Assembly: GCA_036825155.1 (NCBI GenBank)
Contig: DAISYU010000112.1
Coordinates: forward strand, 1-10,603
Source of the DNA: DSAD01 sp036825155
GTDB lineage: Bacteria > Desulfobacterota > Desulfomonilia > UBA1062
Length of the DNA stretch: 10,603 nucleotides
Direction: 5' to 3'
Made by a program: the position numbers and the translations under genes. Shown here in pieces: positions 1 to 6,493 of the stretch. The notes below the pieces were generated by a model. That model was not told the DNA's origin, searched no databases, and saw only the letters and a list, made by a program, of their open reading frames with translations. Every line of letters starts with the position of its first letter. Position 1 is the stretch's first letter.

Positions 1-1013
1 CGCACCCGCAGGCGCGCCGGGCTGTCCTCGCCGCTGCCCAGGATATCGGTGAAGAAATTTCCGCCGCCTCCCCCGCAGCACAGGGAATTTTCCCCTGAAG
101 TATCCAACTCTGTCACTTGCAGAGAGGGGATGGAGGCCAGGATCTTTCTCGGTGCATCGTACTCACCATTGTGCCTGCCAAGGTAACACGGATCGTGATA
201 CGCGGCCTTTAACGGGTACTCAGAGAAGGCGAATCTCCCAGAGTCCATCAGTGGAGCCAGGACCTGTGTATAGTGAAAAACCTCGAAGTCTCCGCCCAGC
301 GGCGGATAATCGTTCTTAAAGGCATTGTAGGCATGCGGGTCTACGGTCATGATCTTTTTGATTCCCAGCCTGTTGAACTGACCGATGTTCTGCTCTGCAA
401 GGTACTCAAACAGACCTTCGTCGCCCAGGAACCTCACCTCGTTACCGTCGCACAGCTCGTTTGCACCCAGGATGCCGAACGAGACACCGGCGCTAATGAG
501 GGTCCTTGCCACTGCTGATGCAGACTTCCTGCCCTGTTCGTCGTACGACCCCACGCACCCGACATAGAGGAGATATTCCTGGTCTGAATATTCGGGGAGG
601 TCCAGACCATCTGCCCACAGAGCCCGCTCGCCGGCAGGCTGCTTGTACGGATTGCCGGCAAGCTGGATGTTTTTCAGAAAATCACGCACAGAAGGATTGA
701 TAACCCCGCTTTCGATCAGATCGCCGCGGGCGGCAACAAAGATGTTCACCAGGTCATCCTTGAAGGGGAATATGCAGTGCTCCACGCAGTTTGCACACAT
801 GGTGCAGGAAAAAAGAATCTCCCGGTAACGTTCGGTATTGGAGATCTCACCGTTCAAAAGGGCCCTGATCAGCCACATGCGCCCCCCCGGGGAATAGCTT
901 TCAAACCTGAAGGTGCGATGCGGCGGGCAGTTCAACGCTGTGTATCCCTGCGTCAGCTTGCAGTATCCGCAGCGAAAGCACCGGTGAATAATATCTTCAT
1001 ACTGTTTCATCAT
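1..1013 (-). CDS. HdrD/GlpC-like iron-sulfur (CCG domain) protein, C-terminus cut by window edge
   Basis: This partial gene gives 337 residues and runs off the left edge. The N-terminus carries two [4Fe-4S] motifs: C12-x2-C15-x2-C18 ... C29-P, and C70-x2-C73-x2-C76-x3-C80. Two cysteine-rich CCG domains follow. The first reads GCVGSYDEQG then LCDGNEV, so its usual CC pair is C-D. The second reads DPCYLGRHNGEYDAP then LCCGGGGGNFF. This is the layout of heterodisulfide reductase HdrD, glycolate oxidase GlcF and anaerobic glycerol-3-phosphate dehydrogenase GlpC. Such proteins take electrons from a flavoprotein partner and pass them to quinone, a disulfide or another carrier. I chose the first of two consecutive ATG codons because GGGAGG lies 6 nt upstream. 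The start overlaps the end of the FAD-linked oxidase gene by 17 nt, so the two are almost certainly translated together as subunits. The terminal acceptor is unknown. Confidence 0.9.
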   Translation of the reverse strand, partial: MMKQYEDIIHRCFRCGYCKLTQGYTALNCPPHRTFRFESYSPGGRMWLIRALLNGEISNTERYREILFSCTMCANCVEHCIFPFKDDLVNIFVAARGDLIESGVINPSVRDFLKNIQLAGNPYKQPAGERALWADGLDLPEYSDQEYLLYVGCVGSYDEQGRKSASAVARTLISAGVSFGILGANELCDGNEVRFLGDEGLFEYLAEQNIGQFNRLGIKKIMTVDPHAYNAFKNDYPPLGGDFEVFHYTQVLAPLMDSGRFAFSEYPLKAAYHDPCYLGRHNGEYDAPRKILASIPSLQVTELDTSGENSLCCGGGGGNFFTDILGSGEDSPARLRV

Positions 1014-2382
1014 GAGCCACCTCCCAGTTTCCGGGATTCATAATGCCCCTGGGATCGATAAATTTCTTCACCCTCTCTATGAGTTGAGCCGTGTTCGGGT
1101 CCATCTTTTGCATGGTAAGCCGCTGTGCCCCAACCTCGCCTTTCCAGATCATGCCACCGAGTTCGAGAGTCAATCTGTTTGAATCGTCAAGGGCCTTCCT
1201 GGTCTTTTCGATATCTTCTTCGTCCGCCCGGTTGAACGAGTAGTTGAACCCGAACATGATGCTGTGGCACCCCAGCACCTGGTGCACATAGGAACAGATC
1301 ATGCCGTATTTGTGCGAGATCTCTATGCCACCGCGCCATGCCTGCGAAATCTTGTCGATTGGAAGAATCGCGCCGGTATACTCGAAGCCGCCTCCTTTTC
1401 GAAAATCCGCTGCCAGAGCAGCCTGGGGAGGAACATCGAGAAACCGTTTCTCAAGGGCAGGATGGAGATCGTCAACCAGCTTCATGGTGTTGCCCCCTTT
1501 GAACTGTGCCAGAACCTTGCTGTAGAGCTTCTTTTTGAGTTCCAGTTCTTCTTCAAACCTTGCGGCCAGGACAAGAACATAGAAGACATGATTCATCCAA
1601 TCCGGTTTTTCCTGGGTGATGAGAAAGAAGTCTTCCAGGAGATCGAGACCGGTGATCTCGACAATTGCCTCCGGGATGGCATCGATATCGTCTGAGGAAA
1701 ACACGACCACTTCCCGGTAGCGCGGCTTGGGATACAGCTTCATGGCGAGAGAGGTGACGATGCCGGTGGTGCCGTACCACCCGATGAACAAACCGGGTAG
1801 ATCCGGAAGCGGACCCCGGGTAAACCATGCAGGCCCGAGGGAACTCGAACCGATCCTGCATATCTCCCCGGTGGGAAGCACCACTTCCATACCGTTTATC
1901 ATGTCCGAGTTTATCCCGTAACGGGGTGAGATATGACCATGTCCCTGTATCAGGGCGTTGCCCACCACGGTTACGGTAGGAGGCGCCTCAGGTGTTGAAT
2001 GCTGCAGATCAGGGTGATGCTTGAGCAGATATGCCTTGAGCGCCGCCTGTGAAACTCCTGCCTCCAGCAGTACGTACCGGTTGACCGGGTCCACCTCTAT
2101 GATGCGGTCCATCCGTTTCATATCCATGACAATGCCGCCTTTGTGCGGCACTACGAGAGCAGACAGGGTGAACCCGCCGCCCAGCGGGGTGATCGGAATC
2201 CCCGACTCACCAGCCAGAACAACAATCCTGCGCACCTCTTCCGTATTGGCCGGCATCACTACATAGTCAACCCGCCTCGGTGGTTGGGCTCCGGAATCTC
2301 GCGAATAAAGGAATAGCTCTTCAGGTTCCTTTGATACGAATTTTTCTCCTACGATATCGCACAGCGCCTGGTAGGTATCCAT
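997..2382 (-). CDS. FAD-linked oxidase (VAO/PCMH-type FAD-binding fold)
   Basis: A complete 461-residue flavoprotein. The FAD-binding domain spans about residues 38-180, with the pyrophosphate loop PLGGGFTLSA at 66-75 and MINGMEVVLPTGEICRIG around 161-178. The C-terminal substrate/cap domain follows and ends in DPRGIMNPGNW, the usual closing motif of this superfamily. GlcD and D-lactate dehydrogenases share the fold. However, GHGHISPRYGINSDMINGMEVVL and GLFIGWYGTTGIVT look closer to my recollection of the p-cresol methylhydroxylase/vanillyl-alcohol oxidase branch. An aromatic or other alcohol is therefore as plausible a substrate as a 2-hydroxy acid. A GGAGG lies 4 nt before the ATG. The gene overlaps the downstream iron-sulfur protein, its probable electron acceptor, as in GlcD/GlcF pairs. 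It faces away from the C_GCAxxG gene across a shared regulatory region. Family assignment is firm and substrate is unknown. Confidence 0.93.
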   Translation of the reverse strand: MDTYQALCDIVGEKFVSKEPEELFLYSRDSGAQPPRRVDYVVMPANTEEVRRIVVLAGESGIPITPLGGGFTLSALVVPHKGGIVMDMKRMDRIIEVDPVNRYVLLEAGVSQAALKAYLLKHHPDLQHSTPEAPPTVTVVGNALIQGHGHISPRYGINSDMINGMEVVLPTGEICRIGSSSLGPAWFTRGPLPDLPGLFIGWYGTTGIVTSLAMKLYPKPRYREVVVFSSDDIDAIPEAIVEITGLDLLEDFFLITQEKPDWMNHVFYVLVLAARFEEELELKKKLYSKVLAQFKGGNTMKLVDDLHPALEKRFLDVPPQAALAADFRKGGGFEYTGAILPIDKISQAWRGGIEISHKYGMICSYVHQVLGCHSIMFGFNYSFNRADEEDIEKTRKALDDSNRLTLELGGMIWKGEVGAQRLTMQKMDPNTAQLIERVKKFIDPRGIMNPGNWEVAHDETV

Positions 2383-2424
2383 ACTCCCTCCCCCGATACT
2401 ATGATCCGAACTGTTTCATTCATT

Positions 2425-2447
2425 CCGGCACATGCCGGCCCTTTTTT
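2425..2447 (+). terminator. Weak hairpin with T-run in the divergent region
   Basis: CCGGC-ACAT-GCCGG (2425-2438) is followed by CCC and six T residues (2442-2447). It has the form of a short rho-independent terminator on the plus strand. No gene upstream on that strand would need it. It may stop antisense transcription coming out of the oxidase gene, or act as a hairpin in the leader of the minus-strand operon. The stem is only 5 bp, so it may also be chance. Confidence 0.3.
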
Positions 2448-2455
2448 ATTCGCCC

Positions 2456-2494
2456 GTATTATTCCGGACACCTGAGAGTGCAACCTTCCGGAAT
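2456..2494 (-). promoter_or_regulatory. Possible promoter and operator dyad for the FAD oxidase/Fe-S operon
   Basis: On the minus strand TTGCAC (2483-2478) is followed after 16 nt by TAATAC (2461-2456), a plausible sigma-70 promoter about 75 nt before the oxidase start. A dyad, ATTCCGGA (2461-2468) and TCCGGAAT (2487-2494) with an 18-nt spacer, brackets the -35 box and touches the -10. This is where a repressor operator would sit. The regulator is not in the window. The elements are read by eye. Confidence 0.35.
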
Positions 2495-2616
2495 TATGAG
2501 AACCTGTGGTACAATCCACTGAGAATGTGAGCCGTATTGAGTTTTACATAATACATGCCCTCATGCTAAAAGGGCAAATACTTTCCTTAGAAAGAGTCCC
2601 GTTCTGTAGGGAATGT

Positions 2617-2625
2617 TGCTATAAT
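2617..2625 (+). promoter_or_regulatory. Extended -10 promoter of the C_GCAxxG gene
   Basis: TGCTATAAT matches the extended -10 consensus TGnTATAAT exactly. No good -35 box is present 16-18 nt upstream, as is common for extended -10 promoters. Transcription would start near 2632, leaving a leader of about 20 nt that contains the GGAGG ribosome binding site at 2641-2645. Confidence 0.6.
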
Positions 2626-2650
2626 GTCTCATCATAACAGGGAGGAATTC

Positions 2651-3169
2651 ATGAAGAAAACACGACAGGAACTGTTGGAGGAAGCGTTTGCATACGGAAA
2701 GAAGTACGAGATGAAAAACGGCGGCTGTCCCCAGTGCACGCTCGCGGCGGTATTTGACGTGCTCGGTCTTCAAGATGACGGGGTATTCAAGGCGGCAACG
2801 GCCCTTGCAGACGGTATCGGGCTTACCGGAGACGGCCACTGCGGTGCCCTTTCGGGCGGTACACTGGCAATCGGCTATCTCCATGGAAGAGACAAGAAGG
2901 ATTTCGGCGATATGATGAAACTGGTTAAGGCGAACCTGATGGCCAAAGAACTTCGTGACCGGTTTGTCGAGAAATACGGAACGGTGCGGTGCTGTGACCT
3001 TCAGAACAAATTCTTCGGAAAATTTTACGATCTGTACGACCCTGCCGAATTGGAAGCTGCCTTTCAGGCAGGGATGCTGGATAAGTGTTCCTCCGTGGTG
3101 GGTGATGTGGCACGGATGACCGTGGATATCCTCCTTGACGAGGAGGGTGCTGCAGAACAGGAGCAGTAG
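2651..3169 (+). CDS. C_GCAxxG_C_C family redox protein
   Basis: A 172-residue soluble protein with the cysteine pattern of the C_GCAxxG_C_C family. It has C26-x2-C29 in GGCPQCTLAAV, C64 in the signature HCGALSGGTLAIG (63-75), a vicinal C114-C115 pair in VRCCDLQ, and C146. Members are putative redox-active or metal-binding proteins of anaerobes, often beside reductases and electron carriers. The reaction of this branch is not established. The start at 2651 is chosen because GGGAGG lies 5-6 nt upstream. An ATG 27 nt earlier has no such site and lies within the -10 region. The gene begins about 20 nt after a strong -10 element. A flavodoxin-like gene follows on the same strand 153 nt downstream, possibly as a partner. 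No signal peptide or membrane segment is visible. Confidence 0.88.
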   Translation: MKKTRQELLEEAFAYGKKYEMKNGGCPQCTLAAVFDVLGLQDDGVFKAATALADGIGLTGDGHCGALSGGTLAIGYLHGRDKKDFGDMMKLVKANLMAKELRDRFVEKYGTVRCCDLQNKFFGKFYDLYDPAELEAAFQAGMLDKCSSVVGDVARMTVDILLDEEGAAEQEQ

Positions 3170-3179
3170 AGATAATCCT

Positions 3180-3326
3180 ATGATCTTAGGAATCATTACC
3201 GGGTTTATCTTGCAAAGTTTACTGAGCGGATTACTCTTTCATGAGATACCTTGTTTGTACAGTGTACCGGGCGTAGTTACGAAAGCGCTTCATCCGGCCC
3301 TGATCAACAGTGGAGTGTTAGCATGA
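3180..3326 (+). CDS. Doubtful 48-residue hydrophobic ORF coupled to the flavodoxin gene
   Basis: This short ORF starts 10 nt after the C_GCAxxG stop. Its TGA overlaps the flavodoxin ATG in an ATGA arrangement typical of translational coupling. The product begins MILGIITGFILQSLLSGLLF, enough for one membrane-spanning segment, then loses hydrophobicity. No ribosome binding site is visible at suitable distance and no family is recognised. It may be a small membrane peptide or a leader whose translation feeds the next gene, or simply a chance frame in an untranslated spacer. Confidence 0.2.
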   Translation: MILGIITGFILQSLLSGLLFHEIPCLYSVPGVVTKALHPALINSGVLA

Positions 3327-3970
3327 ACATCTTAATGGCGTATTTTTCAAGAACCGGACATACCGAAAAACTGGCAGAAATCATTGGTGATGAATTGAAG
3401 AAGAGAGGCCATAGTCTCACATGGGAGGTTATAAGGCCTGCTGTTAAGTACTCTTGGCTTCGGGAGATAGCCATAGACTTTCCCCGCTACCCTTCAATCG
3501 GATGCAGTATTTTCAGTTCCCGGTGGAGAGACCACCATATCAGGACCTACAACCAGGTGGAGGAAGACATCCAGACCCTTGAGTATCCCGATGTTTCCGG
3601 CTTCGACCGTATCTGTGTCGGCGGACCGAAGTGGGGACAGATCTCGTACCCGGTTGCACGGTATCTCAAGACCATACACGGCATCCATGGGAAACAGGTG
3701 GGGTCTTTCGCTACATTCGGAGGACCGCCTTTCAAGACATTCGAGATAGAGCTGATAGAAAAACCCGTGTCTCGCCTCCTGGAAAGGATGGGGGCGCAGG
3801 TTGTGGCAAACGTATATGTGTCGAGCGCTTACCATGAGGCACATCTCATGCCTTTGTTCAGGCTGCTGAGCCTGATCGGCTTCGGCAGACCCATTGAGCA
3901 TTTCATGCTGGGAAGCGACTATGCCAATGCAGGAATACAGATGTTCTGTAATGATCTGTTGTGCACCTGA
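3323..3970 (+). CDS. Flavodoxin-like FMN protein
   Basis: A 215-residue protein with the flavodoxin fold. The strand and phosphate-binding loop MNILMAYFSRTGHTEKLAE open the protein, with SRTGHT at residues 9-14 holding the FMN phosphate. VGGPKWGQISYP (99-110) and SFATFGGPPFKTFE (128-141) are the isoalloxazine-contact loops. It is longer than a classical flavodoxin (about 140-180 residues) because of an insertion at about 40-75 and a C-terminal extension from about 165. The start at 3323 puts the first strand at the N-terminus and has GGAG 7 nt upstream; the frame is open 72 nt further up, but without family similarity. It probably acts as a cytoplasmic one- or two-electron carrier. Its position after the C_GCAxxG redox gene suggests a shared electron-transfer role. 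It converges with the DUF1847 gene. Confidence 0.85.
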   Translation: MNILMAYFSRTGHTEKLAEIIGDELKKRGHSLTWEVIRPAVKYSWLREIAIDFPRYPSIGCSIFSSRWRDHHIRTYNQVEEDIQTLEYPDVSGFDRICVGGPKWGQISYPVARYLKTIHGIHGKQVGSFATFGGPPFKTFEIELIEKPVSRLLERMGAQVVANVYVSSAYHEAHLMPLFRLLSLIGFGRPIEHFMLGSDYANAGIQMFCNDLLCT

Positions 3971-4026
3971 CTCTTGGGAAAAAACCTGATACTCAATTAC
4001 CGCACCCGGATTCACCGACCCATGGC

Positions 4027-4056
4027 TGAACTGCACCGCTGTGAAGATGCAGTTCA
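4027..4056. terminator. Hairpin between convergent genes
   Basis: TGAACTGCA (4027-4035) and TGCAGTTCA (4048-4056) form a perfect 9-bp stem with a 12-nt loop. It sits between the flavodoxin gene (plus) and the DUF1847 gene (minus) and includes the DUF1847 stop codon. The location fits a shared transcript end or RNA-stabilising stem. Neither side has a T-run, so it is not a textbook intrinsic terminator. Confidence 0.35.
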
Positions 4057-4803
4057 ATCATCAGGCAGAACAACCTTGCTGCCTTTTGCCGTCTTGTCTA
4101 CGGTGGATCTGATCCTTCCATAATACGGCCCGCTGGAAAGGTAGAGCGCTGCCAGGGGGTTGTGTCCCAGGACGCGGTCCTTTACGGCAAGGACTGTACA
4201 GGGAACGCGGCAGTATTTAAAGAACAGGGTGTCGTGCCCCACGCACAGGCCGAGCAGAACAGCCAGATCAACTTCTTCGGCATTGAGGATCTCTGCCTGG
4301 GCTATGGGATTGCACATGGGCTCGAACAACCCTGCCCCCATTATTTTTTCATCGCCGGCAAGGCCTATGGATTCCTTCGGGACCCGTCCGACCTTGCAGT
4401 TTACCGATATCACCTCGAATCCCTTCTGCTCGAATATCTTCTGGGTGAGCCTGGCCTCTTCTCTCAAGCCGACACAGAATGCGATGCCGATTCGCGAGTA
4501 ATTGCATTTCCCGGCGAAGTCAATGATTTCCTCGATCCGAGGGATGATGGTCCTGATTCCTTTAGAGGAGACCTCATAGCACTCGGCTTCCTGGATGGAA
4601 GCAAGTCTGGCGAATTCCTGTATCTCAGGCCTCGAGTATTCACGGTTCGCTGCATCGACGGTCGCGGACAAACGGCGCATAGGGCAGAAGTCCGGCGCCT
4701 TATCCAGGTCCGGAAGCTCATCCCCTGCCCCGGCAAGCGGATAACAGGCACTCCCTGAACACTGTGCACACATGCCTTTTTTCTCATTATCACGTGTATT
4801 CAT
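4054..4803 (-). CDS. DUF1847 family cysteine-rich protein
   Basis: A 249-residue protein that I place in the DUF1847 family of probable metal-binding proteins. It opens with a cysteine cluster C12-x2-C15-x4-C20 and C40-P, then a domain with IGIAFCVGLREEARL (about 105-119), GLFEPMCNPIAQAEILN (158-174), LLGLCVGHDTLFFKYCRVPCTVLAVKDRV and GHNPLAALYLS. Twelve cysteines in all suggest several metal or Fe-S ligands. The biochemical role of the family is not known to me. The start is at 4803; GGGAGGG lies upstream, though its spacing of about 11 nt is long. It is the last gene of a minus-strand group, 68 nt after the selenoprotein candidate and with no promoter apparent between them. Co-transcription with the GMC oxidoreductase is therefore likely. 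Confidence 0.82.
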   Translation of the reverse strand: MNTRDNEKKGMCAQCSGSACYPLAGAGDELPDLDKAPDFCPMRRLSATVDAANREYSRPEIQEFARLASIQEAECYEVSSKGIRTIIPRIEEIIDFAGKCNYSRIGIAFCVGLREEARLTQKIFEQKGFEVISVNCKVGRVPKESIGLAGDEKIMGAGLFEPMCNPIAQAEILNAEEVDLAVLLGLCVGHDTLFFKYCRVPCTVLAVKDRVLGHNPLAALYLSSGPYYGRIRSTVDKTAKGSKVVLPDD

Positions 4804-4871
4804 AGACAGATTACCCTCCCATCAATCAAATCGGCCGGCACACTCCCAGGAGTCTTTCAGGCCGTCATACA

Positions 4872-5075
4872 TTATCGCTGCTTCAATGTGTGATCTATGC
4901 TGCCGTCCGGAAGCATGTTGTCCGGGTGATATTCCCCCCGTTCATCCATGTGGTAGCGCACACACGTATTCCAGTTGCCTCCGAGACAGTAGTGATCGAC
5001 CCATTTCCGATCGAGCAGGCCCTGCTCGGTGAACCATTTCAATGGTCAGACATGATACCATCTGCATGTCTTCAT
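4872..5075 (-). CDS. Candidate small selenoprotein, in-frame UGA at codon 10
   Basis: The reading frame starts with ATG at 5075, 5 nt after the GMC stop, reads nine codons (MKTCRWYHV), meets TGA at 5048-5046, then continues for 57 codons to TAA at 4874-4872. Decoding TGA as selenocysteine (U) gives 67 residues. Potential ligand or redox residues are C4, U10, C30 and C38. The part after U10 looks like real protein: PLKWFTEQGLLDRKWV, YCLGG, NTCVRYHMDERGEYHPD, NMLPDGSID. It is rich in Trp, Tyr, His and Asp, unlike a chance frame. A GC-rich hairpin sits where a bacterial SECIS belongs. No strong ribosome binding site is visible, so translation is probably coupled to the GMC gene. Alternatives are a short product from TTG at 5042 (56 residues, no SD site) or a gene broken by a nonsense mutation. 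I vaguely recall short anaerobe proteins with a similar C-terminus and Cys-Pro at the U position, but have not verified this. Function is unknown. Confidence 0.62.
5012..5048 (-). promoter_or_regulatory. Candidate bacterial SECIS element downstream of UGA
   Basis: On the minus strand the UGA (5048-5046) is followed by CGAGCA (5028-5023), loop GGGCC (5022-5018) and TGCTCG (5017-5012), a perfect 6-bp stem. The loop begins 23 nt after the UGA. In known bacterial SECIS elements an apical stem with a G-rich loop, such as GGUC in E. coli fdhF, sits about 16-37 nt after the UGA and binds SelB. The UGA is followed by C, a context known to terminate relatively poorly. The hairpin is also part of the coding sequence (residues E17 to L21), as expected in bacteria. 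Confidence 0.55.
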
Positions 5076-5080
5076 GGCGG

Positions 5081-6379
5081 TCAGGCTGACGGTTTCTTCT
5101 GCAGTGAGCGGGCAAATTTCTTGCCCAGGGCAATGAGGGTGAGCACCGGCGGTATCCCTCCGGAATGGGGCATCACGCTGTTGTCGCAGACATAGAGGTT
5201 CTTGATCTCTGTCATGAGATCGGTGCCAACCACGCGCCCGATTGCAGCCGTACCCCCGGGATGACCGCCGATCCCTTTGGCAACCGATATGGTCTCGGGG
5301 ATGACCCCGGCCTTGATCATGATGCTCTTGGCGGCGGCAACACCCTTTGCCATGGTCTCTTCATCTTTCGCAGTGAATGCCTTGTGCAGGGTGCCGTCGG
5401 GCTCTATGCTCCCCGTGGGTTCATCACAGAGCTTGACAAACATGCCCACCATCTTCGGCAGCTGGGCTATTCTGCGGGCATAGGGAAGATGAAGGGCCGC
5501 GATCTGTGCCATGAATGCATTGACTGCGCCGACATTGCCCATGACGAATTCCCCGACATGGGATTCGTCCGCAAAGGTGTAGGTGATCTCGTGCCATGTC
5601 CCTGTGGAATCCGAAGACAGGCCCACCATCACCGACATGGGATCTGTGAAGAAATGGGTGCCTGCGCCCTTTATGCCCGATCTCTGCAGGATCATCGGGG
5701 TACCCAGCCCCCCTGCCCCCAGTATGACCCTGCCGGTATTCACCACGAGCGTGCCTTGCGGGGTCTGTGCCACCACGCCGGAAACCTCGCCGCCGGACGT
5801 GATAACCTTCTGCACATCACACTGCGTTATGATCTTTGCCCCATGAACAAGGGCATCGTAGACATATTCCCGCGATGTCCACTTGGCACCACGAGAGCAG
5901 CCGAACAGGCACCGGTCGCACGAAGGATCGCACAGATCCGGGTCGATAAACCGCTCCTGCGGCTCCATGGAATAGCCAAGCTCTTCTGCGGCAGCCACGA
6001 GCCTCTTGGTGCCTGTCCAGTTCTCATAATAATTCCGGGGTATGGGCTGGATCTTGAGCTCTTTCTTTGTCTCTTTTACCTCTTTGGAAAGATTTATCTT
6101 CAATTCATTTTTGAGAAAGGCCGGGGGATCATAGGAATTGCCGGAATAGATCATGGTGGACCCGCCGGTGGTGATTCCTCTGCGTACGAGAACCCCCTCT
6201 TTTGATTTGCGGATATCGTACATAGTGGCATAGGCGAGTATGCTCCCGATGGGAAACTGGTGATCTCTGCCCTTTTCCAGGATCAAGACATCTTCACCCG
6301 CCCTGGCGAGCTCCCGGGCGATGGTTGCGCCGCCGGGTCCGGTACCGACCACGACGGTGTCAGCCTGCATTCCCTGCAT
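5081..6379 (-). CDS. GMC-family FAD oxidoreductase with four-cysteine motif
   Basis: A 432-residue flavoenzyme. The N-terminal Rossmann FAD loop is VVVGTGPGGATIARELARAG, with GTGPGG at 12-17 and E35 for the ribose. The C-terminal GMC block has GGHPGGTAAIG (371-381, catalytic-type H373) and NLYVCDNSVMPHSGGIPPVLTLIALG. The insert at 150-161 reads CDPSCDRCLFGC, four cysteines spaced C-x3-C-x2-C-x3-C, followed by SRGAKWTSREYV. Related Cys-containing GMC proteins include long-chain alcohol oxidase types. The motif may bind an Fe-S cluster, which is inference. GMC enzymes oxidise alcohols or similar groups; the substrate here is unknown. The start is ATG 6379, preceded by a perfect AAGGAGG at 5-nt spacing. 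A longer GTG-initiated frame from 6397 would have that site inside the coding region. It is first in the group with the selenoprotein candidate and DUF1847. Confidence 0.9.
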   Translation of the reverse strand: MQGMQADTVVVGTGPGGATIARELARAGEDVLILEKGRDHQFPIGSILAYATMYDIRKSKEGVLVRRGITTGGSTMIYSGNSYDPPAFLKNELKINLSKEVKETKKELKIQPIPRNYYENWTGTKRLVAAAEELGYSMEPQERFIDPDLCDPSCDRCLFGCSRGAKWTSREYVYDALVHGAKIITQCDVQKVITSGGEVSGVVAQTPQGTLVVNTGRVILGAGGLGTPMILQRSGIKGAGTHFFTDPMSVMVGLSSDSTGTWHEITYTFADESHVGEFVMGNVGAVNAFMAQIAALHLPYARRIAQLPKMVGMFVKLCDEPTGSIEPDGTLHKAFTAKDEETMAKGVAAAKSIMIKAGVIPETISVAKGIGGHPGGTAAIGRVVGTDLMTEIKNLYVCDNSVMPHSGGIPPVLTLIALGKKFARSLQKKPSA

Positions 6380-6411
6380 TTCAACCTCCTTCAACACAAT
6401 ATAATGAAATG

Positions 6412-6420
6412 ATTATACCA
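6412..6420 (-). promoter_or_regulatory. Extended -10 promoter of the GMC operon
   Basis: On the minus strand TGGTATAAT (6420-6412) matches the extended -10 consensus TGnTATAAT. No good -35 box stands at 17 nt. Transcription would begin near 6405 and give a leader of about 25 nt with AAGGAGG just before the ATG. This promoter probably serves the GMC, selenoprotein candidate and DUF1847 genes together. Confidence 0.6.
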
Positions 6421-6493
6421 GAAGGCAGCACGGTTTATCGAATAATTTTTATGGAAGTTTCTGAATCGACGTATTTGTGCGATTTTTTAATTG

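Noticed and set aside
2561..3196. 211-residue minus-strand frame opposite the C_GCAxxG gene
   Set aside because: The plus-strand gene has family motifs, a promoter and a ribosome binding site. The minus frame has none of these.
4162..4758. 198-residue plus-strand frame opposite DUF1847
   Set aside because: Antisense shadow of a gene with a clear family pattern.
4890..5195. 101-residue plus-strand frame and a minus-strand 63-residue frame (4942-5133) over the selenoprotein candidate
   Set aside because: The plus frame runs antisense into the GMC gene, and the minus frame is out of phase with the coherent Cys/Trp-rich reading. Neither has a ribosome binding site or plausible domain.
5165..6205. 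346-residue open frame on the plus strand opposite the GMC gene
   Set aside because: It is antisense to a clear GMC coding sequence, has no family motif, and its composition follows from the reverse of GMC codons.
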